Made by a program: the position numbers and the translations under genes. A DNA stretch of 64,000 nucleotides from CAVQMB01 sp963713445. GTDB taxonomy: Bacteria; Pseudomonadota; Gammaproteobacteria; Competibacterales; Competibacteraceae. Under the pieces are notes generated by a model. The model made no database searches and had not been told where the DNA came from. It saw only the letters and a program-made list of their open reading frames with translations. The stretch covers positions 7,578-71,577 of the forward strand of contig CAVQMB010000028.1 of the NCBI GenBank assembly GCA_963713445.1. Direction: 5' to 3'. Below are positions 8,013-17,543 of this stretch, piece by piece (the first letter of the stretch is position 1; each line of letters begins with the position of its first letter).

Positions 8013-10519
8013 CACCCTGCTGCGGGGAACGGCGTCGGCACGGGTTGCAGCCGCCAGATATCGCGATTGTACTGGTGGATCGTGCGATCGCTGGAGAAGA
8101 CACCGCTGGCGGCGGTATTGCGTATCCCCATAGTCAACCAGTGATCGTGCTGCCGGAACGCAGCGGCTACCCTGGCCTGGGTGTCGACGTAGCTGCGAAA
8201 GTCCGCAGCCGTCAACCAGGGGTCGGCCGGGTTGCGGATGCTATCGACAATGGGCTGGAAGATGCCGGGTTCAAAGGGGCTGAAATGGCCGCTGGCGAGC
8301 AGTTGGACGACGCCGGCAAGATCGTGATCGGCGGCGATAATGGCGGCTGGGTCGTAGTCCTGCCGGGTGGCAGCGGCTTGTTCGGCAGTGAGCCCAAACA
8401 GGAAAAAGTTGTCGGCGCCCACGGCGTTGCGGATTTCGATGTTGGCACCGTCCAGGGTGCCGATGGTGACCGCACCGTTGAGCATGAATTTCATGTTGCC
8501 GGTACCCGAGGCTTCCTTGCCGGCGGTTGAGATCTGCTCGGACAGGTCGGCTGCCGGGCAGATCCGCTCCATCGACGACACCCGGTAGTTGGGCAGGAAT
8601 GCCAGCCGCAGCCAACCGTCGATTTCGGGGTCGGCGTTGATGGTGGCAGCAACGTTGTTGATTAGCTTTATGATCAGCTTGGCCATGGTGTAGCCGGGCG
8701 CCGCCTTGCCGCCGATAAGCACGCAGCGCGGCACCATCCCGTTGGTGTCGCCACGCTTGATTCGCTGGTACAGGTGGATAACGTGCAGCACATTGAGCAG
8801 TTGGCGTTTGTATTCGTGAATCCGCTTGACCTGAACATCGAACAGCGCGCCGGGATCGACTTCGACCCCGCATTCATCGCGGACCATTGCCGCCAGACGG
8901 CGCTTGTTGGATAACCGGACGTCGGCCCAGCGGGCCCGGAATACGGCATCCTCCGCATAGGGTGCGAGTGCTGCCAGCTGTTCCAGGTCGGTGCGCCAAG
9001 CGGCCCCGATGGTGGTATCCAGCAGCCTGGCCAGGCGCGGATTGCAGGCGGCCAGCCAGCGCCGCGGGCTGACGCCATTGGTCTTGTTGTTGAATTTGTC
9101 CGGCCACAGTTCGTAGAAGTCGCGGAACAGGCCTGTGGTCAGCAAATGCGAATGCAACTCGGCCACACCATTGACCGAGAAGCTGCCGACTATCGCCAGA
9201 TAGGCCATGCGGATCATCGGTTCGGGGCCTTCCTCGATCAGCGACATCCGGCGCAGGCGGTTGTTGTCTCCCGGCCAGCGCCGGGCTACCTGGACCAGGA
9301 AACGGGCGTTGATCTCGTAGATGATATCCAGATGCCGCGGTAGCAGGTCGCGGAACAGCCGCACCGGCCAGCGCTCCAGCGCTTCCGGCAACAAGGTGTG
9401 GTTGGTGTAGGCCATGGTGCGGGTGGTGATGGCCCAGGCGTCGTCCCATCCCAGTCCGTGTTCGTCCATCAACAGTCGCATCAGCTCGGCGACCGCGATA
9501 CTCGGGTGGGTGTCGTTCAGCTGAAAGCAGTGCTGGGCGGCAAAGGCGGCGACATTGTGGTTGTGTTGGTGATGCCACTGGCGCAGCGTGTCCTTGAGGC
9601 TGGCGGCGGCCAGAAAATATTGCTGGCGCAGACGGAGTTCCTTGCCGTTCTCGCTGGCATCGTTGGGGTATAACACCATCGTGATATTCTCGGCGGCGTT
9701 TTTGGCGGCAACGGCCTCCGGGTAGCTGCCCTCGTTGAATTCCCCCAGGTCGAACTCCTCGGATGCTTCGGCTGACCACAAGCGCAGCGTATTGACAGTG
9801 TCGTTGCGATAGCCTGGGATCGGAATGTCGTAAGGGATCGCCAGTACGACGTGGGCTTCGATCCAGCGCCACTTAAGGTTGCCGTGTACGTCGCGGTAGG
9901 ATTCGCTGCGGCCGCCGAACGGAATCCGCTGGAACATCTCCTCGCGTCGCATCTCCCAGGGATAACTCTCGCTTAGCCAGTGGTCCGGTTCCTCGACCTG
10001 AAAGCCGTTGTCGATCAACTGTCGGAACATACCGTACTCATAACGCAGGCCGTAACCCAGCACCGGCAGTTGCAGGGTGGCACAGGAGTCCAGGAAACAG
10101 GCTGCCAGCCGGCCCAGACCGCCGTTGCCGAGGCCGGCATCGTGCTCCTCGCCGATGAGGTCGGCCAGCTTGAGACCGAGTGCGGCCAGCGCCTCGGCTA
10201 CGGCGTCGCGCAGGTCCAGATTGAGCAGGGCGTTATCGGTGCTGCGCCCGATCAGGTATTCCATCGACAGATAGCGCATGCGGCGGGCGTCGGTGGACTC
10301 GTAATAGGCGTGGCGGGTGCGGTTCCAGCGCTCGTTAATGCGATCGCGCAACGTCAGCGCCAGCGCCTGGTAAAGGTAGTGCGGAGAGGTGCTGAGTTTG
10401 TCCCGCCCGAGGGTGCAGGAGAAATAGCGCAGGAAATCGGTTTTCAATGTACTGACGTCGCCTCGCAAGGGGGCGATATTAAGCAGATCAGGTTCAAGGG
10501 TGTTGTGGTGTTGGTTCAT
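8012..10519 (-). CDS. glgP: Glycogen/maltodextrin phosphorylase
   Basis: Releases glucose-1-phosphate from the non-reducing ends of alpha-1,4-glucans using phosphate and PLP. About 835 residues, slightly longer than the E. coli enzyme. The PLP-lysine region is intact (EASGTGNMKFMLNGAV), as are GNGGLGRLAACFLDS near the N-terminus and DVQVKRIHEYKRQLLN in the C-terminal half. I chose the ATG at 10519 (MNQHHNTLEP). A TTG at 10561 would add 14 residues without a better ribosome site. It lies between glgA and glgX in the same operon. Confidence 0.94.
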   Translation of the reverse strand: MNQHHNTLEPDLLNIAPLRGDVSTLKTDFLRYFSCTLGRDKLSTSPHYLYQALALTLRDRINERWNRTRHAYYESTDARRMRYLSMEYLIGRSTDNALLNLDLRDAVAEALAALGLKLADLIGEEHDAGLGNGGLGRLAACFLDSCATLQLPVLGYGLRYEYGMFRQLIDNGFQVEEPDHWLSESYPWEMRREEMFQRIPFGGRSESYRDVHGNLKWRWIEAHVVLAIPYDIPIPGYRNDTVNTLRLWSAEASEEFDLGEFNEGSYPEAVAAKNAAENITMVLYPNDASENGKELRLRQQYFLAAASLKDTLRQWHHQHNHNVAAFAAQHCFQLNDTHPSIAVAELMRLLMDEHGLGWDDAWAITTRTMAYTNHTLLPEALERWPVRLFRDLLPRHLDIIYEINARFLVQVARRWPGDNNRLRRMSLIEEGPEPMIRMAYLAIVGSFSVNGVAELHSHLLTTGLFRDFYELWPDKFNNKTNGVSPRRWLAACNPRLARLLDTTIGAAWRTDLEQLAALAPYAEDAVFRARWADVRLSNKRRLAAMVRDECGVEVDPGALFDVQVKRIHEYKRQLLNVLHVIHLYQRIKRGDTNGMVPRCVLIGGKAAPGYTMAKLIIKLINNVAATINADPEIDGWLRLAFLPNYRVSSMERICPAADLSEQISTAGKEASGTGNMKFMLNGAVTIGTLDGANIEIRNAVGADNFFLFGLTAEQAAATRQDYDPAAIIAADHDLAGVVQLLASGHFSPFEPGIFQPIVDSIRNPADPWLTAADFRSYVDTQARVAAAFRQHDHWLTMGIRNTAASGVFSSDRTIHQYNRDIWRLQPVPTPFPAAG

Positions 10520-10585
10520 GCCGCTGCAGCTGCGGGAAAGGATGAGCCCACTATCGCTCAAGCCGGAGCGGGTGTCACCCGATAC

Positions 10586-12154
10586 TCACGCCGGGGTGAC
10601 GTGGTACAGCATGTCCAGGCAGGATCGGGCACTGTCGGACCAGCGGAATCGGGCGGCTTCGGCCCGGGCCGAGAATTCACGCCACCGGTCAGGGTGGTGG
10701 CGGCGAAGGTCCAGGGTGGCGGCCAGCGCTTGCACCAGGTTGTCGGCCTGCTCGGTAAGGCTGCCGCCCGTGAAGGCAAAGCCGTTGATGCCGGGCTGGA
10801 TGGTGTCGCGCAGACCGCCGACGTGATGCACCAGACACGGTTGGCTGGCGCGCATGGCCAGCATCTGGCTGATGCCGCAGGGCTCGAACGAGCTCGGCAT
10901 GAGAAACAGGTCGCCGCTGGCGTACAAGGTCTCCGAGAGCCCCTCGGCGTAGCCGCGCAGGAACAGGAAGTTGCGCCGGCGGCCCGCCGTGGTGGTCAGT
11001 GCCTGTTCGTAGTCCGGGTCGCCACTGCCCAGCATGATAAACAGACCGTCGTCGCCGATCTGGTCAAGGATTGCCTCGAGGGCCGGCCGACCTGCGCTGG
11101 TCGGGTGATGCAGCAGCCGGATTTTCTGTTCGGTGATGCGACCGACGCTCGTAAGTACGGTTGCCGGGCGCCGGGTCGGCCACGCTGTCAGCCGGGCGCA
11201 GGCGATGAAATGGCAACTGGCGAGCTGGCTGTCGCGACCGGCCCAGTCCAACACCTGGGTCTGCAGCAGCTCTTTGAGTGCCGGCCACTCAGCCGCCGCC
11301 GGTAGCGATTGCGGATAGTCGCAGCCGTTCAGTATGCCGTGCAGCCGCCCTTCGTGATGGGCCTGCAGCAGATCGCCTTCGAGTCCTTCACCGCCGTAGT
11401 AGCCGCGGGTCTCAACAGCGCTGGGCCGTTGGATTTCCTGGGCATAGCTGGGCGAGACCACGTGTACGGCATCGGCCAGCCGGACACCGACGGCCATCGG
11501 GTTTATACAGTCGGGCCAGCGCGGATCCGCCACGACCGCGTGTTCGACATCGAGGTCCGGATACCACGCGCTCAACGATGACGCATCCCCGGTCAGCGGT
11601 CGTACGCCCTGTAGCGCGAGATTGTGCACGGTGTAGACGCAGCGCATGGTTTGAAGCAAATGAAAGGCTGGGTGATAGCGCCGCAACAGCAGTAGCAACG
11701 CGGCATGCCAGTCGTGCAGGTGAATCACCTGCGGAGCTCCACATAAGCCGGCCACCACGGCTTCTGCCGCGGCCGCACAGAACAGTGCGAACTTGCTGGC
11801 ATCGCGTGCGAATGGCCGGCTGGGCGGGTCGTCGCAGTAGATACGCCCCCGCCCGCAGCTGGCAAATAAGGGATGTTCCAGCACCCAGTGCCGAACCCCT
11901 TTCCGGGGCTGGCGTCCCGGTACTTGGTAGAGTTCGACATGTTGGGCGCTACCGCCGAAACCGACTTTGAGCGCCGCCAGTCGCTCGGCGCCGGGCTGAT
12001 TGGCCAGGGCGCCGTAGGCCGGGGTCAGTACGGTGACCTCGCAGTCGAGCGCGGCCAGTGCCGCCGGCAGATGCCGCACCACGTCGCCGATACCGCCTAC
12101 CTTGGCGCCCACCAGAGCGTCGTTCTCGGCCGCCAGCATGAGAATGTTGCGCAT
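10586..12154 (-). CDS. glgA: Glycogen synthase, ADP-glucose type
   Basis: GT5 glycosyltransferase of about 522 residues that elongates alpha-1,4-glucan from ADP-glucose. The N-terminal KVGG element (VGAKVGGIGDVVRHLP, about residues 15-30) binds the nucleotide sugar. The C-terminal retaining-glycosyltransferase loop is PSSFEPCGISQMLAMR followed by HHVGGLRDT. The ATG at 12154 (MRNILMLAAEND) is preferred over an in-frame codon three residues upstream because it matches the usual GlgA start. It sits between glgC, which makes its substrate, and glgP. Confidence 0.93.
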   Translation of the reverse strand: MRNILMLAAENDALVGAKVGGIGDVVRHLPAALAALDCEVTVLTPAYGALANQPGAERLAALKVGFGGSAQHVELYQVPGRQPRKGVRHWVLEHPLFASCGRGRIYCDDPPSRPFARDASKFALFCAAAAEAVVAGLCGAPQVIHLHDWHAALLLLLRRYHPAFHLLQTMRCVYTVHNLALQGVRPLTGDASSLSAWYPDLDVEHAVVADPRWPDCINPMAVGVRLADAVHVVSPSYAQEIQRPSAVETRGYYGGEGLEGDLLQAHHEGRLHGILNGCDYPQSLPAAAEWPALKELLQTQVLDWAGRDSQLASCHFIACARLTAWPTRRPATVLTSVGRITEQKIRLLHHPTSAGRPALEAILDQIGDDGLFIMLGSGDPDYEQALTTTAGRRRNFLFLRGYAEGLSETLYASGDLFLMPSSFEPCGISQMLAMRASQPCLVHHVGGLRDTIQPGINGFAFTGGSLTEQADNLVQALAATLDLRRHHPDRWREFSARAEAARFRWSDSARSCLDMLYHVTPA

Positions 12155-12164
12155 GGCGGTCACG

Positions 12165-13447
12165 TCAGGGTACGAAATGTACCGGCTGGCCCAGCATATC
12201 GGGCGTTACTAAGGTGATGCCTTTGGGCGTGACCCGGAAACCGCGGCGGCGGTCGGCTGCCTGATCCTCGCCGATCACCATGCCTTCCGGCAGATGGACC
12301 CCGCGGTCGATGATCACCCGGTGCAGTCTGCAGTGGCGGCCGATATCGACGGTGGGCAGCACCACGGCCTTCTCGACCTGAGCATAGGAGTGCACCTTGA
12401 CGTCGGAAAACAGCAGTGAACGGTCCAGGCGCGCGCCCGAGATGATGCAGCCGCCCGAGACCATGGAATCGACGGCCATGCCGCGGCGCTCGTCCATGTT
12501 GAATACGAACTTGGCCGGCGGTAGCTGCGGCTGGTGGGTCAGGATGGGCCAGTCCTGGTCGTAGAGATCGAGCTCGGGGGCGACACCAATCAGCTCCATA
12601 TTGGCTTCCCAGAATGCATCCAGGGTACCCACATCGCGCCAATAGGCGCGCCGGCCGGCGACGGGTTCGCGAAACGGGTAGGCGAACACCCGCCGTTCCT
12701 CGATCACGCGTGGAATAATGTTCTTGCCGAAGTCATGTTCCGAGGTTGGATCATTGTGCATCCCGAATCAGCTGCTCGTAGAGGAATTCGGTGTTGAACA
12801 CGTAGTTGCCCATCGAGGCCAGGCACAGTTCCGGCTGGCCGGGAATGGGTCGCGGCTCGGCCGGTTTTTCCTCGAAACCCGCGTACCCTGGCACTGTCGT
12901 CGACGTGCATCACGCCGAAGCGCCGGCCGCCTCGGCGAATCGGCACCTCCAAACAGGACACGGTCATGTCCGCGTCGCTGCTCGACGTGGTACGGCGAGC
13001 ATCGGCCCGTAGTCCATCTTGTAGACGTGATCGCCGGCCAGCACCAGCACGAACTCCGGCTGCATGGGTCTGGATGATATCGAGGTTCTGGTAAACGGCG
13101 TCGGCCGTGCCGGCGTACCACGCACCACCGGTGCGCTGGCTGGCCGGCAGCATCTCGACGAACTCACCCAGTTCGTGCTGAAGCCACTCCAGCCGCGCAT
13201 GCAGATGGCGTATCAGCGAGTGGGCCTTGTACTGGGTCAGCACGCCGATGCGGCGGATGCCGGAGTTCACGCAGTTGGACAGTGGGAAATCGATGATGCG
13301 GAACTTGCCCCCGAAAGGCACTGCGGGCTTGGCCCGCCAGTCAGTCAGTTCATGCAGCCGCGAGCCGCGGCCGCCGGCCAGAATCAGGCCCAGGGTCTGG
13401 CGCGTCAGGCGGCTGATGAAACGCGGATCGAGATCGATTGGGTTCAT
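12165..13447 (-). pseudogene. glgC: Glucose-1-phosphate adenylyltransferase, broken by several single-base indels
   Basis: GlgC makes ADP-glucose from glucose-1-phosphate and ATP, the committed step of glycogen synthesis. The N-terminus is intact (MNPIDLDPRFIS, LILAGGRGSRLHELTDWRAKPAVPFGG). The C-terminal beta-helix reads cleanly from about 12755 to 12165. Between about 13066 and 12755 the conserved protein continues only by changing frame. FVLVLAGDHVYKMDYGPMLA, YHVEQ, DMTVSCLEVPI, AEAAGA, FGVMHVDDSARV, FEEKPAEPRPIP and ASMGNYVFNTEFLYEQL are each readable. I count about six extra bases and one missing base. All substrate-binding residues survive, so sequence error is more likely than decay. 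An ATG at 13483 would add 12 residues. Confidence 0.85.
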
Positions 13448-13520
13448 GGCTGCAGGTGTCTCCGGGTCGCCGCGTGATGCCATGTTAGCAGATCGATAAC
13501 CGGGTCGTGGTCACCGCCGG

Positions 13521-15024
13521 TCAGTCGGAATGTGGGTGTCGGCCGTTGGTGAAGCCGCGGGTGCACTCGATCGCCCGGCGCCAGCCGGCCAGCTTGGCAT
13601 CACGTTCACCGGCCGTCAGCGTCGGCTGGAACCGCCGCTGGCACTGCCAGTGCGCGGCCAGTTCGTCCAGTGACAGGTACATCCCGCACTGCAGGCCGGC
13701 CAGCGAAGCCGCACCGAGTGCGGTGGTCTCGGTAACTGCCGGACGTTCCACCGGCAGCCCCAGGATACCGGCCATCGCGTTCAGTAGCCAGTCATTGACC
13801 ACCATGCCTCCGTCGACCCGCAGGGCGGCGATGCTGGCGCCATCACTGGCCATGGCGGCGAGCAGGTCGTGGGTCTGATAGCAGACTGATTCCAGTGCCG
13901 CCCGGACCAGTTCAGCCGGACCGGTGTTACGTGTCAGGCCGAAGATGGCGCCGCGAGCGTGCGGATCCCAGTAGGGCGCCCCCAGTCCGGTCAGGGCTGG
14001 TACCAGGTAAATGCCGCCGCCGTCTCCAGCGCGCGCCAGCGCTTCGCTGTCGTCGGCGCGCTCAATCAGGCCGAGCCCGTCGCGTAGCCATTGAATGACG
14101 GCACCGGCAATGAAGATCGAACCCTCCAGGGCGTAGGTCACCTCATTGCCCAGACGGTAGCCGATCGTGGTTAGCAGACGGTTGTCCGAACGCACCGGTT
14201 TGCGCCCCGTGTTCAGAATAGCGAAACAACCGGTGCCATAGGTGCTCTTGATCATGCCAGGCTGAAAACAGGCCTGGCCGATCAGTGCTGCCTGCTGATC
14301 GCCGGCGATACCGGCAACCGGCAAATCCTGGCCCAGTAACTCGCCGCCTGCGGTGCCGAAATCAGCCGCGCAGTCACGTACTTCGGGCAGCAATGTCCGC
14401 GGGGATGCCGAACAGGCTGAGCAACTCGTCGTCCCATACCTGGCGATGGATATCGAACAGCAACGTGCGACTGGCGTTAGTCGCATCGGTGGCGTGGACC
14501 TTGCCTTGGGTCAATCGCCACAGCAGAAAACTGTCGACCGTACCAAAGGCCAGTTCGCCACGCTCGGCCCGATCGCGGGCGCCGGGCACGTGTTCCAGCA
14601 GCCAGGCGAGTTTGGTGGCGGAGAAGTAGGGATCGAGGATCAGTCCGGTGCGCTCGCGTATCAATGTTTCATGGCCAGCCGCATGGAGTTCGGCACATCG
14701 GTCTGCGGTCCGGCGGTCCTGCCAGACAATCGCGTTGTGGACCGCCTTGCCGGTGCCACGGTCCCACAGCAACACCGTTTCCCGCTGATTGGTAATGCCA
14801 ACCGCGGCGACCGGTTGGGTACATTCGGCCAGGGCGCGGCGGCACACGGTCAGGGTGGATCCCCAGATATCCTCGGGGTCGTGTTCCACCCAGCCATCGC
14901 GCGGATAGATCTGACGGAATTCCTGCTGTGCCGACGCCAGGATCTGGCCGCCGCGCTCGAAGACGATGGCCCGCGAGCTGGTGGTGCCCTGGTCGATGGC
15001 GAGAAGCGCACTGGACTGGTTCAT
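13521..15024 (-). pseudogene. glpK: Glycerol kinase with one frameshift
   Basis: Phosphorylates glycerol to glycerol-3-phosphate, the substrate of GlpD. The N-terminal half reads from the ATG at 15024 (ALLAIDQGTTSSRAIVF), with a GAGGAG site about ten bases upstream, to LFGIP. The rest (LLPEVRDCAADFG onward, including QQAALIGQACF, KSTYGTGCF and RVDGGMVVNDWL) is in another frame up to 13521. The join is at the GGGG run 14401-14404 (plus strand). Removing one base gives GIPRTLLPEVRDC, the usual GlpK text. The gene is divergent from glpR. The protein is otherwise complete at about 500 residues, so this is either a phase-variable run, a recent mutation or a sequence error. Confidence 0.88.
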
Positions 15025-15197
15025 GAGTAACGAACTCCTCTGGTGTCTGCGTTGTGTCGGGATTGTCAGTGAAAATAAACGAAACTATGATGACTGAAAA
15101 TGAAAAAATGTAACCGCTAATGCCATTTGGGGAGTTTATTAATGATCGTAAACCATGACAGTGTTTTCCAGTGCCGGCCCGGATCAGGTCACAACTC
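15025..15197. promoter_or_regulatory. glpK-glpR divergent control region with GlpR-like repeats
   Basis: This AT-rich intergenic stretch has two related A-rich motifs on the plus strand. One reads TGAAAATAAACGAAAC from 15070; the other reads TGAAAATGAAAAAATG from about 15095. The first matches the block after the -10 boxes of the glpS and glpD promoters (TGAAAAAAAACGAA). I take these as operators for the DeoR-family regulator encoded next door. No convincing -35/-10 pair could be picked for either direction. Confidence 0.55.
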
Positions 15198-16022
15198 ATG
15201 GCGCTGAGTCGTCGTCAGCAATTGTTGCTGCAGTCGATCCGCCGGGTCGGATATGCCACAGTCGAGTCGCTGGCCGAGGAGTTTGCCGTTACACCGCAAA
15301 CAATCCGACGTGATATCAACATGTTGTGCGATCAGGGCTTGCTGGAACGGCATCACGGGGGCGCCGGTCTGCCACCGTCCAGTATCGAGAATATCGCTTA
15401 CCCGGCGCGCCAGGTCATGAATCTCACAGCCAAGCAACGGATCGCTGCACTGGTCGCCCGGCATATTCCCAATCACGCCTCGCTGTTCATCAACATCGGC
15501 ACGACCAACGAGGAGGTCGCCAAGGCTTTGCGTTACCATGATGCACTCCGGGTCATAACGAATAACCTCAATGTGGCGTTCATCCTGAGCGCGAATCCCA
15601 GTATCGAGGTGATCGTTGCCGGCGGTGTCGTGCGCCATCGCGATCGTGGTATCACCGGAGAGGCCACCATTGACTTTGTCAGCCAGTTCAAGGTGGATTT
15701 CGGCGTCATCGGCATTTCCGGTATCGAGTCTGACGGCACTCTGTTGGACTTCGACTATCACGAGGTCCGGGTCGCGCAGACCATCATCCGCCATTCACGG
15801 CGGGTGTTCCTGGTTGCCGACCATAGCAAGTTCAACCGCAACGCGTTGGTGCGGATGGGCGATCTGGGTGCTATCGATGCCTTGTTCACCGATCAGCCGG
15901 TTCCCGAGGAGATGCACGCAGTGTTCGCCGAAGCCAAGATCGATGTTTTTGTGGTACCGCCGTCTGAGGTCGAGTCCGGGAGCGACGGCGAAGGTCAGGC
16001 GGCGGTGTCAGGAAATCGATGA
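15198..16022 (+). CDS. glpR: DeoR-family glycerol-3-phosphate regulator
   Basis: Transcriptional repressor of 274 residues. The N-terminal DeoR helix-turn-helix (about residues 5-58) has VTPQTIRRDINMLCDQGLLERHHGG. The C-terminal part is the sugar-phosphate-sensing DeoRC domain, with INIGTTNEEVAKAL and VADHSKFNRNALVRM. The ATG at 15198 has an AGGTC-type site about ten bases upstream. A GTG at 15171 would add nine non-conserved residues. Its position between glpK and the glycerol ABC operon, with shared operator-like repeats at both and at glpD, supports GlpR. The inducer is presumably glycerol-3-phosphate (inference). Confidence 0.9.
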   Translation: MALSRRQQLLLQSIRRVGYATVESLAEEFAVTPQTIRRDINMLCDQGLLERHHGGAGLPPSSIENIAYPARQVMNLTAKQRIAALVARHIPNHASLFINIGTTNEEVAKALRYHDALRVITNNLNVAFILSANPSIEVIVAGGVVRHRDRGITGEATIDFVSQFKVDFGVIGISGIESDGTLLDFDYHEVRVAQTIIRHSRRVFLVADHSKFNRNALVRMGDLGAIDALFTDQPVPEEMHAVFAEAKIDVFVVPPSEVESGSDGEGQAAVSGNR

Positions 16023-16427
16023 AACCACCGGAGTCGTCCCACCCACCAGGGTCGTCACAGTCAGCATTCTAATCGGGACTCCATCGTCACCGCCGATAGC
16101 CTGCTTGTAGACCGGGCTACGCCCGGGACTGCAGGCCGGTATTCCGTTTCCTCTGGCAAGTTCGATAGCGAAAAAAATAGCACGTTTCTGGTTGCATACA
16201 AGCTAAGTTGCGCTACAATGAAAAAAAACGAAATATTTTTAGAACATCCTGCCGTAAGGTCCCGCGAGGAGCGATCGATGAGATTCAGATGCTGCAGTGT
16301 CACATCCGCGTCAAACACCACCGTTACTGCGTGGGTGAGTGGCGCGGATAGGGCGTGCCGTGGCTAAGCTATCCCTGGAAGGGGGATCCAGCGGCCGTTT
16401 CGATGGATGGGTGCAGGAGGAGCGAAA
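16023..16427. other. 405-base intergenic region ahead of the glycerol ABC operon
   Basis: It holds a short GC-rich hairpin at 16112-16126 (CCGGGC-TAC-GCCCGG) without a T run, which may weakly end glpR transcription. The glpS promoter and operator follow from 16192. The remaining 150 bases form a leader with no open frame I would support. Confidence 0.5.
16192..16240 (+). promoter_or_regulatory. Promoter and operator of the glycerol ABC operon
   Basis: A sigma-70-like promoter has TTGCAT at 16192-16197 and TACAAT at 16214-16219, spacer 16. It is followed directly by TGAAAAAAAACGAAATATT. The block 16209-16232 matches 24963-24986 upstream of glpD at 23 of 24 bases, including the -10 box. The A-rich part would cover the transcription start, a fitting place for repression by GlpR. 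Confidence 0.65.
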
Positions 16428-17543
16428 GTGACATTGTCGCTCAAGCATGTATCGAAACTCGTGGGCTCGGAAACCCACATCGATGATATCGAACTGGAGC
16501 TCAAGCCGGGCTCGCTGACGGTTCTGCTGGGGCTCACCCTCGCTGGCAAGACCACCCTGATGCGGCTGATGGCGGGGCTCGACAGACCCAGCCATGGCCA
16601 TGTCAGCCACCACGGACAGGACATTGTGAATATCCCGCTGCGCAAGCGTAACGTGGCGATGGTTTATCAGCAGTTCATCAATTATCCCTCGATGACAGTG
16701 TTCGGTAACATCGCATCGCCGCTGCGTATAGCGCATGTCCCCAAGGCCGAGATCAAGCGCCGGGTCCAGCAGGAGGCGGAACGGCTGGGGATCGCGCATC
16801 TGCTCGACCGGCTGCCGGGCGAGTTGTCCGGGGGGCAGCAGCAGCGTACCGCTATGGCGAGGGCTCTGGTGCGTAATGCCCAGCTGTTGTTGCTGGACGA
16901 GCCTCTGGTAAATCTCGATTACAAGTTGCGTGAGGGTCTGCGGGCCGATCTCAGTCGGATTTTCGCCCAGCGCGAATCCATCGTCGTATACGCTACAACC
17001 GATCCTGCCGAGGCCTTGGCGCTGGGCGGCAATACCGCCGTGCTGCATGAGGGGCGTCTGGTCCAGCATGGTTCGACGCTGGATGTGTACAACCACCCTG
17101 CCACCGAACATGTGGCGGCCGTATTCAGCGATCCGCCGATGAACATCGTGCCCGGCGAGATCAGGGAGGGTGAGCTGTTCCTGGGTCAGCGGCTGCGCCT
17201 GCCATTGCCCGAACATTTCCGCGGACTGAGTCCGGGTGACTACCGTTTCGGTGTGCGCCCCTATCATCTGGCTGTCGCCGAAGAGCACAGCGACGACCAA
17301 CAGGTACTGGACGGCGCAGTGGAGGTGGCTGAGATCAGCGGCTCCGATACTACCTTGCACGTACTGAGCGACGCGTTTCTGTGGATCGCCGTGCTGGATG
17401 GCGTACACAGCCTCAACCCCGGCGATCGGGTGCGGCTGCGGGTGCAGCCGCAGCGGCTGATGGCTTTCGATCGCCGCGGTCAGTTGCTGGTCGCGCCGGC
17501 AGTGGGCACGGCAGGCAATGAGGTGATGCATGGCACGCATTGA
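16428..17543 (+). CDS. glpS: Glycerol ABC importer ATPase 1
   Basis: First of two paired ATPases of the GlpSTPQV glycerol importer, 371 residues. Walker A has the unusual form GLTLAGKTTL, as in rhizobial GlpS. The signature is LSGGQQQR, Walker B is LLLDEPLVNLD and the switch region is YATTDPAEALAL, with Asp-Pro where most ATPases have His-Asp. The start is GTG at 16428, with AGGAGG at 16415-16420. An upstream ATG at 16407 has no ribosome site. The C-terminal TOBE-like domain is about residues 270-360. Its end overlaps glpT by 14 bases. The divergent switch loop suggests a degenerate partner in a GlpS-GlpT heterodimer (inference). Confidence 0.9.
   Translation: MTLSLKHVSKLVGSETHIDDIELELKPGSLTVLLGLTLAGKTTLMRLMAGLDRPSHGHVSHHGQDIVNIPLRKRNVAMVYQQFINYPSMTVFGNIASPLRIAHVPKAEIKRRVQQEAERLGIAHLLDRLPGELSGGQQQRTAMARALVRNAQLLLLDEPLVNLDYKLREGLRADLSRIFAQRESIVVYATTDPAEALALGGNTAVLHEGRLVQHGSTLDVYNHPATEHVAAVFSDPPMNIVPGEIREGELFLGQRLRLPLPEHFRGLSPGDYRFGVRPYHLAVAEEHSDDQQVLDGAVEVAEISGSDTTLHVLSDAFLWIAVLDGVHSLNPGDRVRLRVQPQRLMAFDRRGQLLVAPAVGTAGNEVMHGTH

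Noticed and set aside
9980..11305. A 441-codon plus-strand frame across glgP and glgA, and a similar 317-codon frame at 7191-8144 over glgX
   Set aside because: Both lie opposite conserved enzymes with complete active sites and have no domain of their own.
16112..16126. CCGGGC-TAC-GCCCGG hairpin as the glpR terminator
   Set aside because: Six-base stem with no T tract.
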